Source: Yamagishiella unicocca
Lineage: Eukaryota; Chlorophyta; Chlorophyceae; Chlamydomonadales; Volvocaceae
NCBI GenBank assembly: GCA_003116995.1
Contig: BDSL01000036.1
Span: forward strand, 496,001 to 560,000
DNA: 64,000 nt
Direction: 5' to 3'
Under the pieces are notes generated by a model that was not told the DNA's origin, ran no database searches, and saw only the letters and a list, made by a program, of their open reading frames with translations. Made by a program: the position numbers and the translations under genes. This document shows, in pieces, positions 11,138 through 23,636 of this stretch (within the stretch, counting starts at the first letter, position 1; every line of letters begins with the position of its first letter).

Positions 11138-14100
11138 ATGGCGGCAAGCCAGTTGCTCGCCGCGCTGCACGCGCTTTATCACCATGAGGATGCAAAGGTG
11201 AAAGATGAAGCTGATCGGTGGCTTGAGCAGTGGCAGCAGAGCGTGGAGGCTTGGTCCGTGGCCGACGGCGTGCTCCACGACCCCAACAGTACCATGGAGG
11301 CGCAATACTTTTGCGCTCAGACGCTGCGGACGAAGGTAGGTGCTGCGATATCTCGGCCATTGGCTAGGAGGTATCGGCTGCGGGCACTAGATATGCTGTT
11401 TCAAACTGAACGCTCTAGCACGGTGTGCAACTAATGTGTGAGCGTCGGAGGTACAAACGACGCATGTATATGATCTGACATGAATACGTTGGCCATGATC
11501 TGGCATGCATAGAGAGCTCGAGCAAAAAGCTTGTGGACTGGCAGTCTTCTATTGACAAGGCGGTAGCCCCAGGGCGCCCGGGATGACGTCAATTGGTGCC
11601 ATATGTGCCAGTGGGATTATGACCGATCATTTAGCCTGCAACCAGCTGACATACTGGAAAGCGACTTCGGCCGGGTTGGGTCCATCTGCTTTTGATGGGA
11701 AGCACCGCGGCGGCCCGGGGACTCCGGGGCGCTTGTACCGAGTCATAGACCGCGCCACGTGAGCGAGCGCAACAGGAACGCCGGGGTCAGCCGTCGATGG
11801 CGTTGTGGGGGAGTGGGTACCTGTCCTCGAGTATGTTCTCCGAACAGTCTCGCGAGAGCCTAATCGGCCACCTGGAAAAACGCAGCTTGCACGCCATCGC
11901 CTTAGGAATTGCCATGTGGATCACTACGGTGTCCGACATGAGGAGTTTGGACATGCCCTGGAGTATTTCCACGGTCCCGCTTCTCCCCCCCCGGGTCCGT
12001 GCCACCGGCGCCGCTGCTTCCACGTCGCGCCGCCCGTCTCCCTCACTGCCTGCCTGCCCCACTGCCAACACGCGCCTGCCGGCGCTCGCGCCTTGCCGAG
12101 CCTCTCCTCTGGACCACCACCTTCACCGCCCTCGGTTTGTCGGCCGTGGATTCGCGGCTTCCCTTATAAACGCCTACCCGACAGGTCCAACGTGACTTCG
12201 AGGAGCTCCCAGGGGATGCTGTGGACAGCCTGCGGGAGAGCCTCCTGCAGCTGCTTATTCGGTTCAGCAAGTGAGTCGCTGGCGATGTGGGGAAGAACCG
12301 GGATACGGCCCGGGCGAAAGGACGAGCCTGAGGGGCGGCGATAGGTCGGCGTACATTGCGCGGAGCTGGTCAGCAGCTGGGAAACAGGTCTCTCGCTGGC
12401 TGGCTGGCTTCAGCTTATATTGATTCGAGCGCAGCTGGCGGGGTGCCTCTGGCCGAGGTGGAGGAGGGGAGAGTCGGGATACAGCCAGTGGGCGGGAGGG
12501 GACAAGGGCGCGGGAGGTGAGGCGAGGGCTGGGGTTCCTACTTGCCGGCAAGCAGCGGGGGCGGGAGGGGTGTTGGGCAGTCCGCAGGGGCGGAGCTCGC
12601 CGCGCAGCGTGGATGCGGGCAGCCTGGATGAGGCACGGCTATGCGGTGTGCGGTTTCGCTCCAATGCACCGATTGGGTGAAGGCCGCCGGGAATACTCCA
12701 CGGTGATGGGGCATGCCGCTCTTCAGCGGCGCGTTAGTGAAGTTCCCTTCCCGGAGCCGCAGTCGGGATCTAGTTTACGGCCCACGGCCCTCCTGCATAC
12801 GCCGCCGCTGTCCCACCCCCCCGACTCACCGCCGGCCGCTACCGGGCCCCACCCGAGCCTCGGGCCCTCCCACCCCTTCGCAGCTGACCCATTTCCCCGC
12901 CCTCCCGCCCCCGTCCCGCCCGCCCGACCAGGGGCGCCCCCCCCGTCCGCACGCAGCTGTGCCTGGGGCTGGCGGCGCTGGGGGTGCACGTGCCCTCGGA
13001 GCGGTGGGGGGAGACCGGCGTGGTGCGCTGGTTCGCGGTCAAGTTTTCGCCGCTGCCGCCCGAGCTGGCGCTGCCGTGCATGCTGGAGCTGCTGACGGTG
13101 CTGCCGCAGGTGCGGGAGCCGCCTCATGCACGTGACGCGCTGGCAGGATGAATCTGCTCTGCACACACGTCTTTGTGTCTTAGCACGGTCTCTTATGTCA
13201 TTCCTTTGGCTCCCGGACCGCGACGCGCATAAGGGGGGCCGGGGTGGGCGGGCGGGCCGTTGTCGCGGTCCGGACCGCCGGCGAGACCGGAGGGACAGGC
13301 GCGGTTTCACTTGAGAGTAGTACACGCCAGGCAGCGAGGGTGGGCACTCGGCACCGGGGTGGGGGGTGAGCTGACGGGCAGTGCGCAGGCGGGTTACGCC
13401 CCAGGGGCCGCTCCTGCCGCTGCCGAGCGCAGGAGGTGCACAGCTACAAGATTGCGGTGCGGCCGGAGCGGCGGCGTGCATTCGCCGGGGAGCTTCAGGC
13501 CAACACCAGCGCAGCCTTCGACATCCTGACCAGGTGGGGGTGGTGCAGGCGGCCCAGGGGGGCGGGCGGGGAGGGGCCCTGGGGTGCAGGCGGTCGGCTT
13601 CGGGCGAAATGCTAAAATGCTACAATTTAGGTTGGGCGGCAGCGCGGGGACTGAAGGCGTTGTCAAGGGGGGCGGAGTAGGCGGGCGACGCCTCGACTCG
13701 TCTCACCTCGACTCGCCTCCCCCCCCCTCCACCCCCGCGCAGCTGCCTCTCGCAGCCGGGCGAGCGGACTCGCACGCAGGTGCTCGAGGCATTCGGGTCG
13801 TGGCTGAAGCTGAACGAGGGGCGGCCGCTGCCCACCATCGCCGCGGCGGTGACTGCGAGCAGCGGCAGCGGAGGCAGCAGCGGCGAGGACGCGGCGGTGG
13901 TGCTGGCGCGGCACCCGCTGGTGGCGTCGGCTCTGGAGGGGCTGCAGACCACCGGGGAAACATTCCACGCAGCAGTGGATGCGGTGGGTAGTGCGGAAAT
14001 GAGTGTATTGGCATAGGAGAAAAGAGCGGGAACTGCTTGGGGGGAAGTTTTGGAGAGGCGCATGCCGCAGGCGGGCGGCTGACGTACGTGGTAGGCGTAT

Positions 14101-17100
14101 GTGGTTGGTGGGGCGCGGCGGCTTCCGGGAAGGCATTGCTCTTTGGCGGCGGAACAGGGATGACAAGGCTGATCGTACGCTAGCCCGTCCCAACCGTCGA
14201 ATGGCGTGACTTGACCCGAATCTACCGCCGCCGTTGAGGTAACCTCCACCGTGCCCCTCCTGCCAACCGTCAACCAGATCTGCGAGGTGATCTGGACCAC
14301 GGTGGACTTCAACACCCCCGGCGCCGGGGGGGCCGACCCGAGCGGCAGCCCCGACGGCGGCAACAGCGGCGGCGGCGGCGGTCCCCCGGCCCTGGCTTCC
14401 GCCGCACTGCCGCTGGTCCAGGCCATCGTGCCCGCGATCATGGGCCTGCGGGGCCGGTTCGCGGTGGCGGCACGAAGGCGGGAGGCGGAGACGGGTGCGT
14501 GGGGCGAGGGGAGGGGGCGAGGGGAGGGGGTCAAAGGATATGCTCCGTGGGGTTGGGGGGGGGGCGTTGGGCGCTGTTACGGGGGTTAGGATCTATGATG
14601 GTTGGTTGGGACCAGAATTCCAGTGGGAGAGGTAGCGGTTGGCGGCGCCGTTCCCGAGCGGCGGTGGCGCCGCTCCCGGAACACCGCTTGCGACCGGCCG
14701 TGACCGGAGCTTAGGCCACCTGCCGCCCCTGCTGCGCTGCACCGCTGAGGGCGGCACGAACCTACTCCCGGTGACCACGGAGAGGTTGGGCTGGGCAATC
14801 CGTTGCCGGCTGCGCTGTGGCTTGACCGGCTTCCGCTCCGCCCCGCTGCGGCGCAGGTCGCGGCACGGCGGGTGCCGGCGAGGGCGAGTTCGACGACGAC
14901 GAGGACAGCGCTAAGGGCATGGCCCGGCTGTTCTGCGAGGTGGGGGAGGCCTACCTGTCGCTCATCGTGACGGCAGTGGCGGAGGTGAGTGCGGCTGAGG
15001 GCGGGAGGGGGGGTGCCATTGGGAGAGCAACATGGCGGGGCGGGGGTGCCATTGGGAGAGCAACATGGCGGGGGGGGGGTGCCATTGGGAGAGCAACATG
15101 GCGGGGCAATATGCCGGCGGTCAAGGGGCTGGTTGGACCCGGAGGGGCGGGGGCTTGGAGCACGTGCGGAGAAAAAACGAGGCCCGTTCCAGGGTGACGG
15201 CACCTGGCGATTCGTCCGCAGGGCATGCTACACCCCCCCCCCGCTGGCCGGTGCTCCCCTCCCTCCGCCACTGCAGGTCCGTGCCCCGGTGGAGGCGCTG
15301 CTGGAGGTGGCCGCCTACCCGGACTTTTGGATCTGCTCCATGAGCTTCAACTTCTGGCACCGGTGGGCCGCGGGGGCCGGCGGGCGGGGAGGCGCGGCAA
15401 GGGTGCCAGGCCTGCCACATACACACATGGGGTAGAAAGGCGCTGGACCTGGGTGTTGAGGGCCGAGCCTAGCGTCCAGGCAGCGGGCAGCGCCACTGCA
15501 ACTCCGGCGTGCCTAAGCGCCCCACCGCCCCACCGCCCAACCGTCCTTCCGCTACCCTCTCTGCAGGTTGTCCCGGCACCTGCTCAGCGGCTTCTCAGCG
15601 GGGCCCGGCGGCGGCAGCGCGGACGACGCGGCGGAGCGGGAGCGGCGGCGGCAGTTCTTCCTGCCCGCCTTCGAGCGACTGGTGCAGCTCATACGCGGGA
15701 GGGTCAGGTGGGGTGGAGGGCGGGGGGTAGAGGCGGGGGAGGGGCGGGGGAGGGTCAGGTGGGGGGGGGGTTCGAGGAAGACCCGTGGAGGGAGGGCCGG
15801 GGAGGAGCGGCGGGGGGGGCCCCCAGCTCCGCGCAGGGCCCTCCGGGACCCTCGCAGCGCCCCTAGCTCGGCTGCAGCCTGCAAGCCGGGCGGCGATGAC
15901 GCTGCCTGGTTTTCACTCGGCACCCGCCGGTTGCCCTTTCCCCTGCCTCACCCACCTGAAACCGCTCCACGCCCTCCTCCCCTCCAGGGAGCCCGAGGCC
16001 TACCCCACCTGGTCCAAGGACGAGAAGCACGAGTTCCGGTCGGCGCGGGATGAGGTGGGTGCTCCAGGGGGGCCGCCAGCAGGAGCAGGCGCGGGTAGGA
16101 TCCAGGGTTTTGGAACGGAGCCGGCGGAGCCGGTGACTCGGTAGCCTTGTTGCGCTCGTGCCCCGCTCACCTCACCTGGACTAGCCTCGTTTCCTCCGCC
16201 TACGCGCATCACCACGACCACAACCACCACAACCACATCAAAATCACAACCACGCCACCCCCAACCGCACCCACACCCACACCCGCATCCCCGCCACCAG
16301 GTCGGAGACACGCTGGAGGACTCAGCGGCGGTGCTGGGCTTCGGTCGCTGCCTGGCCCTGCTGGTGGAGCCGCTGGCGGCCCTCAGCCTCACCCCGGCGG
16401 GCGCGGACGCGAGCAGCGGCGCACTCGGGTCGGGGGCCGGAGGCGGCGGCGGGGCCGGGGGCAGGGGATACGACTGGCGAACTGCGGAGGCGGCGCTCTT
16501 CTGCATCAAGTACGGACACCTGCGCGCTAACCGGTTTTGGGTTTCGGAGGTTGCGTTTTGGGGTTTCGGAACGGAACCACCCCCGCCACCTCCATCGCCT
16601 TAGCTCCCACGTCCATCACTCGTTGCCGCCCACAGCTGGCTGGCTCCCTGGCAAGCGCCACATGGGTTATGTCGTTGGTGCTCCTGCATGAGCACCCTGC
16701 CCCCGCCGCCATCTAAACGGTATTCCTCGCGTACACGGGTCTTCCTTGCAGCGCCCGCCGCCGTCTTGCCACACACACGGGTTTAAAACACCCCCCCCGA
16801 CAGCTACACTTCCCATGTCGAGTTACCGGTTCTTTTATGGAACCGCCCCCCCCTCCCGCACACACGCACAGGTCCATTCACCGGCACGCCACAAGCCTGG
16901 GCGACCCCGCTCTGCAGCAGCTGCTGGAGGCGCTGCCCGGGCTGCCCCGCGACTCTGCGCAGCTGCAGGCCACAGTGTGCAGCACCATTGCGCGGTACGC
17001 CAGGTGGCTGGAGAGGTCCATGCAGGTGGGTGGAGGGAGAGAGGAGGCCCGTGGGTCGGCAGGGGGGTGGAGGGGGCGTCGTGGGGGCCCAGGAGAAAGG

Positions 17101-20100
17101 GCAGGGGTGGTACTGGAGCGGGTTCATGGGGGGTGACGGTGGGCCGGTACGTAGCACGACTTGCGTGGGACGGCTCCACGTGTCGTGCGCTTCTAGTACG
17201 ACCCTTGTACGACCCGTACAGACCCCTTCAAGCCGGGCTCCAAACGCTCGCCCTCGCCATCTCGCAGGGCGGCTACTGCCAGCCGCTACTGCAGCGACTA
17301 CTGGCGCTGGCTGTAGCAAACCTCGAAGTACCGGGCGGCCACTGCCAGGCTTCTGCCGCGTCGGCTATACGACATCTGTGCGAGGAGTGCGGCAGCTTCA
17401 TGGGGGCGTGTCTGCAGGTGCGGCGGTGGGGGCTTGTGGCGGGGGCCAGCAGGGGGGGCCGGGGCGAGTAAGACCCACGGGTCAATCCGAGCCAGTACGC
17501 CAGTAGCCGCGACCAGCGCCCCAGGGCGAATAATGGCTGTGCCTAACCCCTGTGGCCCGATACTCGCCGCTGCCTCCTCCTTTCGCCCCCTCCCCGCCGC
17601 CCCCGTCTCCTATGCCGTGTAACCGGGTCTTCTCACCCCGACGCTCCCCTGCCGCAGGACCTGCTGGGGCTGTACAATAAGGTTCTAGCCATGGGCGCCG
17701 CGGCGCACATGCCAACCGCCAACGGGAACCCAGCCGGAGCCGGCAACTCACTGCTGCTGGTGGGTGGGTGGGTGGGTGGGAGCGCGTAAGCAGGGGCGAG
17801 AGGTGGGTGGGCGGGGGGGTGCTGTCAGGTTGCTCCCGCCTTGCGGACGCCGCCTCACGACCCGACCCTGCCTCCTGCCGCCACTCCCGCAGTCGTGCTC
17901 GACCCCCCTCGCCCCTCGCCCCTCACCCCGCTTCCTCGTCGCTCCCCCACCCCACCCGACACCCCAGTTTGTTGGCCGTGGATTCGCGGATTCCCTTATA
18001 CCCCCCCCCCCCTCCACACACCCCACCTTAGCTTAGCCGCCAAAGGTCATATTACGACCTTCGGCTTTAGTATCCCCAACCCGGTTCTCCAGCATGCATC
18101 TCAAAACGTCTGTTTTTAACGGTTTTTTTCTGGCATCCACGGGCCTTCCTCGAACCCACCCCCCACCCCATCCCCCGCAGGAGGAGGACGTGGAGGCAAT
18201 CATCGCTGCCGTGTGCCAGGCCGTGTCTCAGGCCGCGCCCCCGGACCAGCGCCAGCAGGCGGGGGTGGCCCTGCTCATGCCGGTGCTCAACCAGCTGAGG
18301 GACGCGCTGGCGGCGCTCGGTCCGCCGCCCCCCCCTCCGCTGGCCGGGGTGCAGCCTAGCGCTGGTGTCGCCGCCACGCAGCCGCACCTCAACCCGCTGG
18401 TGGACCGGCTGGCGGAGGTGTTCGGGCGCACGGCGGATGCAGACGTGGTGGCGCAGATGCTGAGTGGGTGCGGGGCCGGGCGGGGAGCTGGTCGGATACG
18501 GGATGGATGGCTTCGTGACGGGACGGGACGTGGCAGCAGGAGACCGATGAGGGTGTGTGTGTGTGTGTGGAGGGGCGCTAGAAGGGAACCAACGTTTGAC
18601 CGAAACCAACGCCGGATGGTGCGGTTACATCCGGCGGGTCCAACCTGCGAAGGCGGTGCCCCCTCCCCGCCGCCTCGACATCCCCCGTCCTCCCCCCGCT
18701 CGCTCCTCCCCTCCCCCCTCCCCGGTTTCTCTTTCGTACACGGGTTTTCCTTGCAACCCCCCCGGTTCGTTTTTGCAACTCTCCCCCCTCCCCTCCCAGT
18801 CCTCCAGCATGCACCTCAAAACGTCTGTTCTAAACGGTTTTTTCTGGCATCCACGTGTCTTCCTCGAAACCCTCTCCCGTCCTTGTCGCGTCAACGGTTT
18901 TTATGCCCCTCCCCCCCTTCCCCCCTCAGTGGCCTGCTGGCCGGTGCTGGACGGCATGATGGTGCGCTGCTCGAGCTGCCCCAAGACCACGGAGCACGTG
19001 CTGCGGACGCTGCGGTACGGCATCAAGGGCGCCGGGCGCTCCGCGGCTCAGCTGCTGCCCACCCTGCTGGAGGTGCTGCCTGCCCGCTTCACCGCCACGA
19101 GACACTCCGCATTCCTGTGGGTGCAGGGGACAGGGGAGGGCGCTGGGGTGCTGATGTCTGGGGGGGGGGATGATAAGAAAATCCGTGAATCTACGGCCGA
19201 AGAGATGCCTGGGGGGGGGCCTGGCTTGATCCCACTGTGCCTAGACTGTGCGGTGTGTTGGGTGGGGAACTTGGACCGACATCTGCTCGTCCTCAGCATG
19301 GCTCCTGTCGCCGCTTAACGCCCGGCCTTCCTGAAACCCTAAACCCCTCGCCCCCCGCCTCCCCGCGCTCAGCTTCATCGTGTCCGAGCTGGTCAAGTTC
19401 TTCGGGGACGACACCAGCAACGACGCCTCGCTGTCGCTCATACTGACGGGGCTCATCACGGAGGCCGGCAGGCGAGGGGGGGGCTGGGAAGGGCGGAGAG
19501 ACTGAAGGGGGGGCTGGGAAGGGCGGAGAGACTGAAGGGGGGCTTTGAAGGGCGGAGAGACTGAAGGGGGCGCTGGGAAGGGGGGAGACTGGGGGTGGAG
19601 GGGGCAGACTGAAGAGGGGAGACGGAGGCGGGGAGTGGCTGGCAGCTCATAGTCCTGTCGGGAATTACGTAATGGTACGACGAGCAGGCCTAGCCCCAAC
19701 GGTAGTCGCCCTCAGCTCCCGTCCCCGCGCATTACCCGACGCGAACTTCTGGGCGGCTGGGTTACCCCTCCCGCTTCCCCCTCGCCCCCCCCCCAGGCCG
19801 CTCACCAGCCTCGCCGCCCTGAACTCCTCCCCCGACCTGGTTGACGACCTCTACCTGCTGGCGCTGCGGGCCCTGGGCTACGCGCCCCGGCTGCTGCTGG
19901 CGCCCTCAGCGGACCCGCGGGCGCTGGTGACTCTGCTGGACATGGCCATGGTGGGGAGGGGGGACAGGAGGGGGAAAGACAGGAAGCGGGGGCAGGAGGG
20001 GGAGAGGAAGAGGAGCGGGAGAGGAGGAGGATCGGGAGAGTAGGCCGTGACCTCTGCCACCACCACCACCACCACCACCAGTCGCTCCACGCATACACGC

Positions 20101-21512
20101 ACACCCCGGTACACCAACACACACAAACACTGGTTCCCCTCCGCTCCCTCCGCTCCCTCCGCTCCCTCCGCACCCTCCTCGCCCCCAGGTCGGCTGCGTG
20201 ATGCAGCACCGCGAGGCCAACGGCTCCGTGCTTGCCTTCATCGCCCGGCTGACCAGCCCCACCACCCTCAGCCGCTGCCAGGCCCAGGCGGGCGACGTGC
20301 TGCGCTCGCACTTGGTGCCCCGGGCGCCCGTGTTCGTGCGGCTGCTGCTGTCGGGCATCGCGGGCACACTACCGCTGGGGCGCGTGTCGGTTGTGGGGGC
20401 GGCGCTGATGGGGGTGGTGGCCTTCGGATCAAGCCTGCAGCCGCAGCAGCAGGCGGCTGATGCCAGCAGCCAGGGCCTGGGCTGGCTCACAGCGGCCCTG
20501 CAGGCGGTACCCGAGGTGGCAGCCACCTCATCGGACAAGCAGGTGGGGCGGATGGGGGGACGGGTGGGGGGGCGGAAGGGGGAGGCGGTCAGGGGGAGCG
20601 GTCCCGCGCTGCCGGCCGGTGGATTGGAGGCGGATGGTTGTTGTTGGGGACTGGTGGGGGGCGAAGCGGGGCTGCAGAGGTGGGGGATAGCAACCCCGAT
20701 CACCACCTGATGCCCTCCTCGCACCTGATGCCCTCCTCGCACCGATGCACGTGCCCTCGTGCCTCCACCCCCACCCCCATCTGCACCACCAGCCCGCCAC
20801 CAACTTGCTACATCCGGTGTTGCCCCCCTCCCTCTCCTCCTGCGCCGCGGTGCCCTCTCCCCCCGGCCCCAGAGCTTCCTGGGTGCGGCCACTGCGGCAC
20901 TGAGGGTCGGACCCGCAGCTGCGGCGACCGGCGAGGGGGACATGATGGGCAACGGAGACGCAGGTCAGATTTGCCGCATGACTGGGTGGCCATGCCATAA
21001 GCGGGGAGGGGGTCATGGGGGTGGGTCCGGGCCGGGGCCGACCTCCAGGTCGCTCCTCGGCTGCTGCCGCCACCTGCTGCCTGGTGCCGATCACCCGCAT
21101 CACCAGCTTGCACCCACGGCGAAAACGAACCCGCTTGTCCGCCTGCAAAACTCGCCGCCGCTGCCTGCTCCTCGCATGCGCTCCTAGCGCCCCCTTCTGT
21201 TGCATCGTCTGGCGGCTTCTCCCGGGCCTGGGGCCACACGCACACTCACGGCTTGGCGACGGATCGCCGCACCCCTACCTGACTTCCGCTGGCTGCCCCG
21301 GTTTTCCCTGCATGCGGCCCCCGCCCCCGCTTGGACGCGCTGCAGCTGGCGGCGGGTACTACGACAGCGCCTGGGAGGCCGCCTGCCAGGAGTTCGCGGA
21401 CCTGTGTCGCCGGAACAAGCGCGCGAGGCAGGCGGCGCAGGCGGCGCTGTTGCCGCAGGAGCTGGCTGCGGCGGTGGACGTCGGGGAGCGCCGGCGGGGC
21501 GGCGGCGTGTGA
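11138..21512 (+). CDS. transportin-3 / MOS14 importin-beta-family receptor (1,143 residues)
   Basis: 21 exons: 11138-11335, 12185-12270, 12932-13109, 13433-13533, 13743-13983, 14239-14494, 14857-14984, 15277-15362, 15567-15707, 15988-16054, 16301-16509, 16872-17025, 17268-17417, 17658-17759, 18181-18463, 18930-19116, 19373-19471, 19797-19950, 20189-20542, 20873-20963, 21346-21512 (3,432 nt, phases close). Family marks: N-terminal LHALYHHEDAKVKDEADRWL and MEAQYFCAQTLRTK; VRTQLCLGLAALGVHVP; VHSYKIAVRPERRR; EAFGSWLKLNEG; MSFNFWHR; VMQHREANGSVLAF; and C-terminal EFADLCRRNKRARQAAQAAL. The family carries SR-type splicing factors into the nucleus with Ran. It is somewhat longer than plant MOS14 because of Gly/Ala-rich insertions between HEAT repeats. 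Exon 17 appears to use a GC donor. Introns carry several minisatellites. Confidence 0.95.
12134..12171 (+). repeat. dispersed repeat R1, copy 1
   Basis: Core GGCCGTGGATTCGCGG followed by CTTCCCTTATAA, in TNPO3 intron 1; see the family description in the findings. Confidence 0.7.
15010..15115 (+). repeat. minisatellite, three ~33-bp units
   Basis: Three copies of a unit with core GTGCCATTGGGAGAGCAACA separated by G-rich runs, in TNPO3 intron 7. Confidence 0.85.
17967..18000 (+). repeat. dispersed repeat R1, copy 2
   Basis: Same core (GGCCGTGGATTCGCGGA, then TTCCCTTATA), in TNPO3 intron 14. Confidence 0.75.
18092..18157 (+). repeat. dispersed repeat R2, copy 1
   Basis: A stretch beginning CATGCATCTCAAAACGTCTG and ending in CTTCCTCGAACCC, in TNPO3 intron 14. 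It has a near-identical copy at 18809-18872. Confidence 0.75.
18809..18872 (+). repeat. dispersed repeat R2, copy 2
   Basis: Begins CATGCACCTCAAAACGTCTG and ends CTTCCTCGAAACC, in TNPO3 intron 15. A shorter related piece in reverse orientation (TTCGAGGAAGACCCGTGG) lies near 15769. Confidence 0.75.
19173..19200 (-). repeat. dispersed repeat R1, copy 3 (inverted, diverged)
   Basis: The reverse complement reads TCGGCCGTAGATTCACGGAT then TTTCTTAT, in TNPO3 intron 16. Confidence 0.6.
19471..19620 (+). repeat. tandem repeat, ~28-bp G-rich units
   Basis: About four units built on GGGCGGAGAGACTGAAGG follow directly after the GC splice donor at the start of TNPO3 intron 17. Confidence 0.75.
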
Positions 21513-23636
21513 CGCGACGGGCTTGGGCTTTGAGGAGGACACAGACGGGGCGCGGTGGGGGAGGGGGCTGACCTGCAATGTACGGCTCGCGGAAGGGGCG
21601 ATGGCGTTGCGGCCGGGGTTGGCTCCAGGGGGGAAGGGGGTGACACAGCGCGTGGGCGTGAGGCTGTAGCTGGAGCGATGTGCGGCGGTAGGGAAGCGAC
21701 GAGGTCGGCTGTCGGGTCTGTGCGGCGTGCAGCGTGACGTGACGTGACGTGGCGACCAGGGCACCAGGGCGTTGCGCCGCATGTGCCCCCTCCCCTCCCT
21801 GCTGGCAGGTAGGACCATCGTGAGCGGGGGCAGGGGGAAGAGCGAGGGGCGGGGGAGGCAGGGGGGAGAGCGAGGGGAGGGGAGGGGGTTTCCGGCGTTG
21901 CGTGTGTGTTTTAGGGTTTACGTGCATGTGGCAATGTCGGTAGCGTCGGAGAGGTTTGCGAGTGTGGCGGCAGCGGCTCCTGCGCCCCGCCCTGCGCCCC
22001 GCCCTGCGCCCCGCCGTGGGACCCGTGTGGGGCGGGAGGTGCTGGACATGGAAAGCCGGTACGAGGCAGGCGGGCACTGAGACGGGCTAGGTCGGGGGCT
22101 AGGATGACGCACGTGTCGTTGCGAGTGCGTTGGGGACGGACATCGAGATTCGGAATCCTGCTGCTGCCGATGACGATGAAAATGATGATGCACGTTGGTG
22201 CCGGTGTTGCAGCTGCTTGGTTGAGACGGCAGCCGGGTTTGATGTGCCAGGGTAGTCAGCGGCAGCGCGCATGTCAGGAGCAAGGAGGGTAGCAGGGGGG
22301 TCGCACGCCTGGCCTGCTGGCCTGCTGCGGTGGCTGTCTTGAGCAGCCTCCCGGTGTGGGGCGGGAGTCGGCTGGGGGCGCGGCGGTGCAGGTGTTTCGT
22401 CCACCGGACTAGTACGGTGGTGCTGTCGGCTGGGGGGTGACGGTGCTGCCCGTCGTGGTCCCGCTGCCTCGGCGGGCAGGCACCAGCGCGTCAGCCCACC
22501 AGGGCGGGGGTGGTGGTTCGCTTCATGCGATATCGTTGGCCTGCATTGGGCCTCTCTTCATCATCAGGCGATGGGCCCTCGCCCTGGGTGCCAATGTCGC
22601 CCCGCCTTTACATCCTGTAACGCAGCGGTTTCTACTGCCCCTTTCTGGGAAGCAACGGGAAGGCAAGACAGCGAACTGTTGGGAGCGACACGATACCCGC
22701 AAGTGCCTTGGGTGTAGGTTGTGTAATGTTGGTGTGCTGAATCAGGAACAGCATGCGGAGCAAGGTATCAGACGTCAGACGCCTTGCCTTGCACGCACGT
22801 GCAATGCGCTCCCGACGATCGCTTCAGAGGCGTGTTGGACAAGGGTTGCGTAACGAAACGAAGTGAATGTTTTCAAGCTAAATCCTATGTTCCAGGCCTC
22901 ATGCGAGGTTGTTGAATTCCCGCTGCACGTGAAAGGCATGCACACGATTTATCCCCTTGGCTCTTTTGTGCAGCTGTCCGAGAAATATTGTTAGCATGCA
23001 TATTGTTGCATGAACTGGAGTCTTGCAGCATGTAAAGAGGGTTTACGTTTCGTCGCCGCGATGGTATACTTGCTGGCGCGTCGCCGGAAAGTGAATGCAG
23101 TCCGAAATCCGCGTATCAAATTCAACACAGCGACATAAAAAAAATATATGTTTTCACGCAACGCGGCGTTTACAGAAAAGTGCATATGTGTGTGTGTGAA
23201 AGTGGAGCGCACTAGATTGGGAACATACAATACGGCAATACATGCTCAACAGCGAAATTAGTGTTGCATGGAATGCCTTAAATCGATCGCGGGTCTACTT
23301 TCACGCATTGGTGACTGCGAGCCGTAGTAGGCTAGCCAGCGTACATCCGTACAAGACCCTCTAACACGCACGTACGACACTCGCAACCGCCAACATTGAT
23401 GCTATATGACCGCGTCCACTGTGCATGTTACGTCACCATCCTGCTGGTCGTCCCTCTCCTTGGAGTCGGGATTCTCCCAGACTCCTTTAGAATATTATCA
23501 GTCCGTCGACTAGCCTTAACGGCCGCGGTGACTCGGCTTTGCTGGCCCGCTTCACATCTGCCAATTTCTGTGAACAGTGTCATATAATATTTTCCTCTGA
23601 TTCGCGGTGCTAACTGCCGGTTAGACAGCGATCACT
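21513..23636. other. TNPO3 3' region and HLA3 upstream region
   Basis: No third gene is seen. 21513 to about 22640 looks like a long 3' UTR, including GCCCC-type tandem units near 21981-22014. 22860-23636 becomes AT-richer and should hold the HLA3 promoter and 5' UTR. HLA3 is induced by low CO2 in C. reinhardtii, but I cannot name a regulatory site here with confidence. Confidence 0.55.
22616..22620 (+). other. possible poly(A) signal TGTAA for TNPO3
   Basis: TGTAA about 1.1 kb past the stop; another lies at 22722-22726. Long 3' UTRs are usual in volvocine algae. Confidence 0.4.

Noticed and set aside
18001..18030. Poly-C run as an assembly gap or functional element
   Set aside because: C/T-rich tracts precede most acceptors in this region and need no special explanation.
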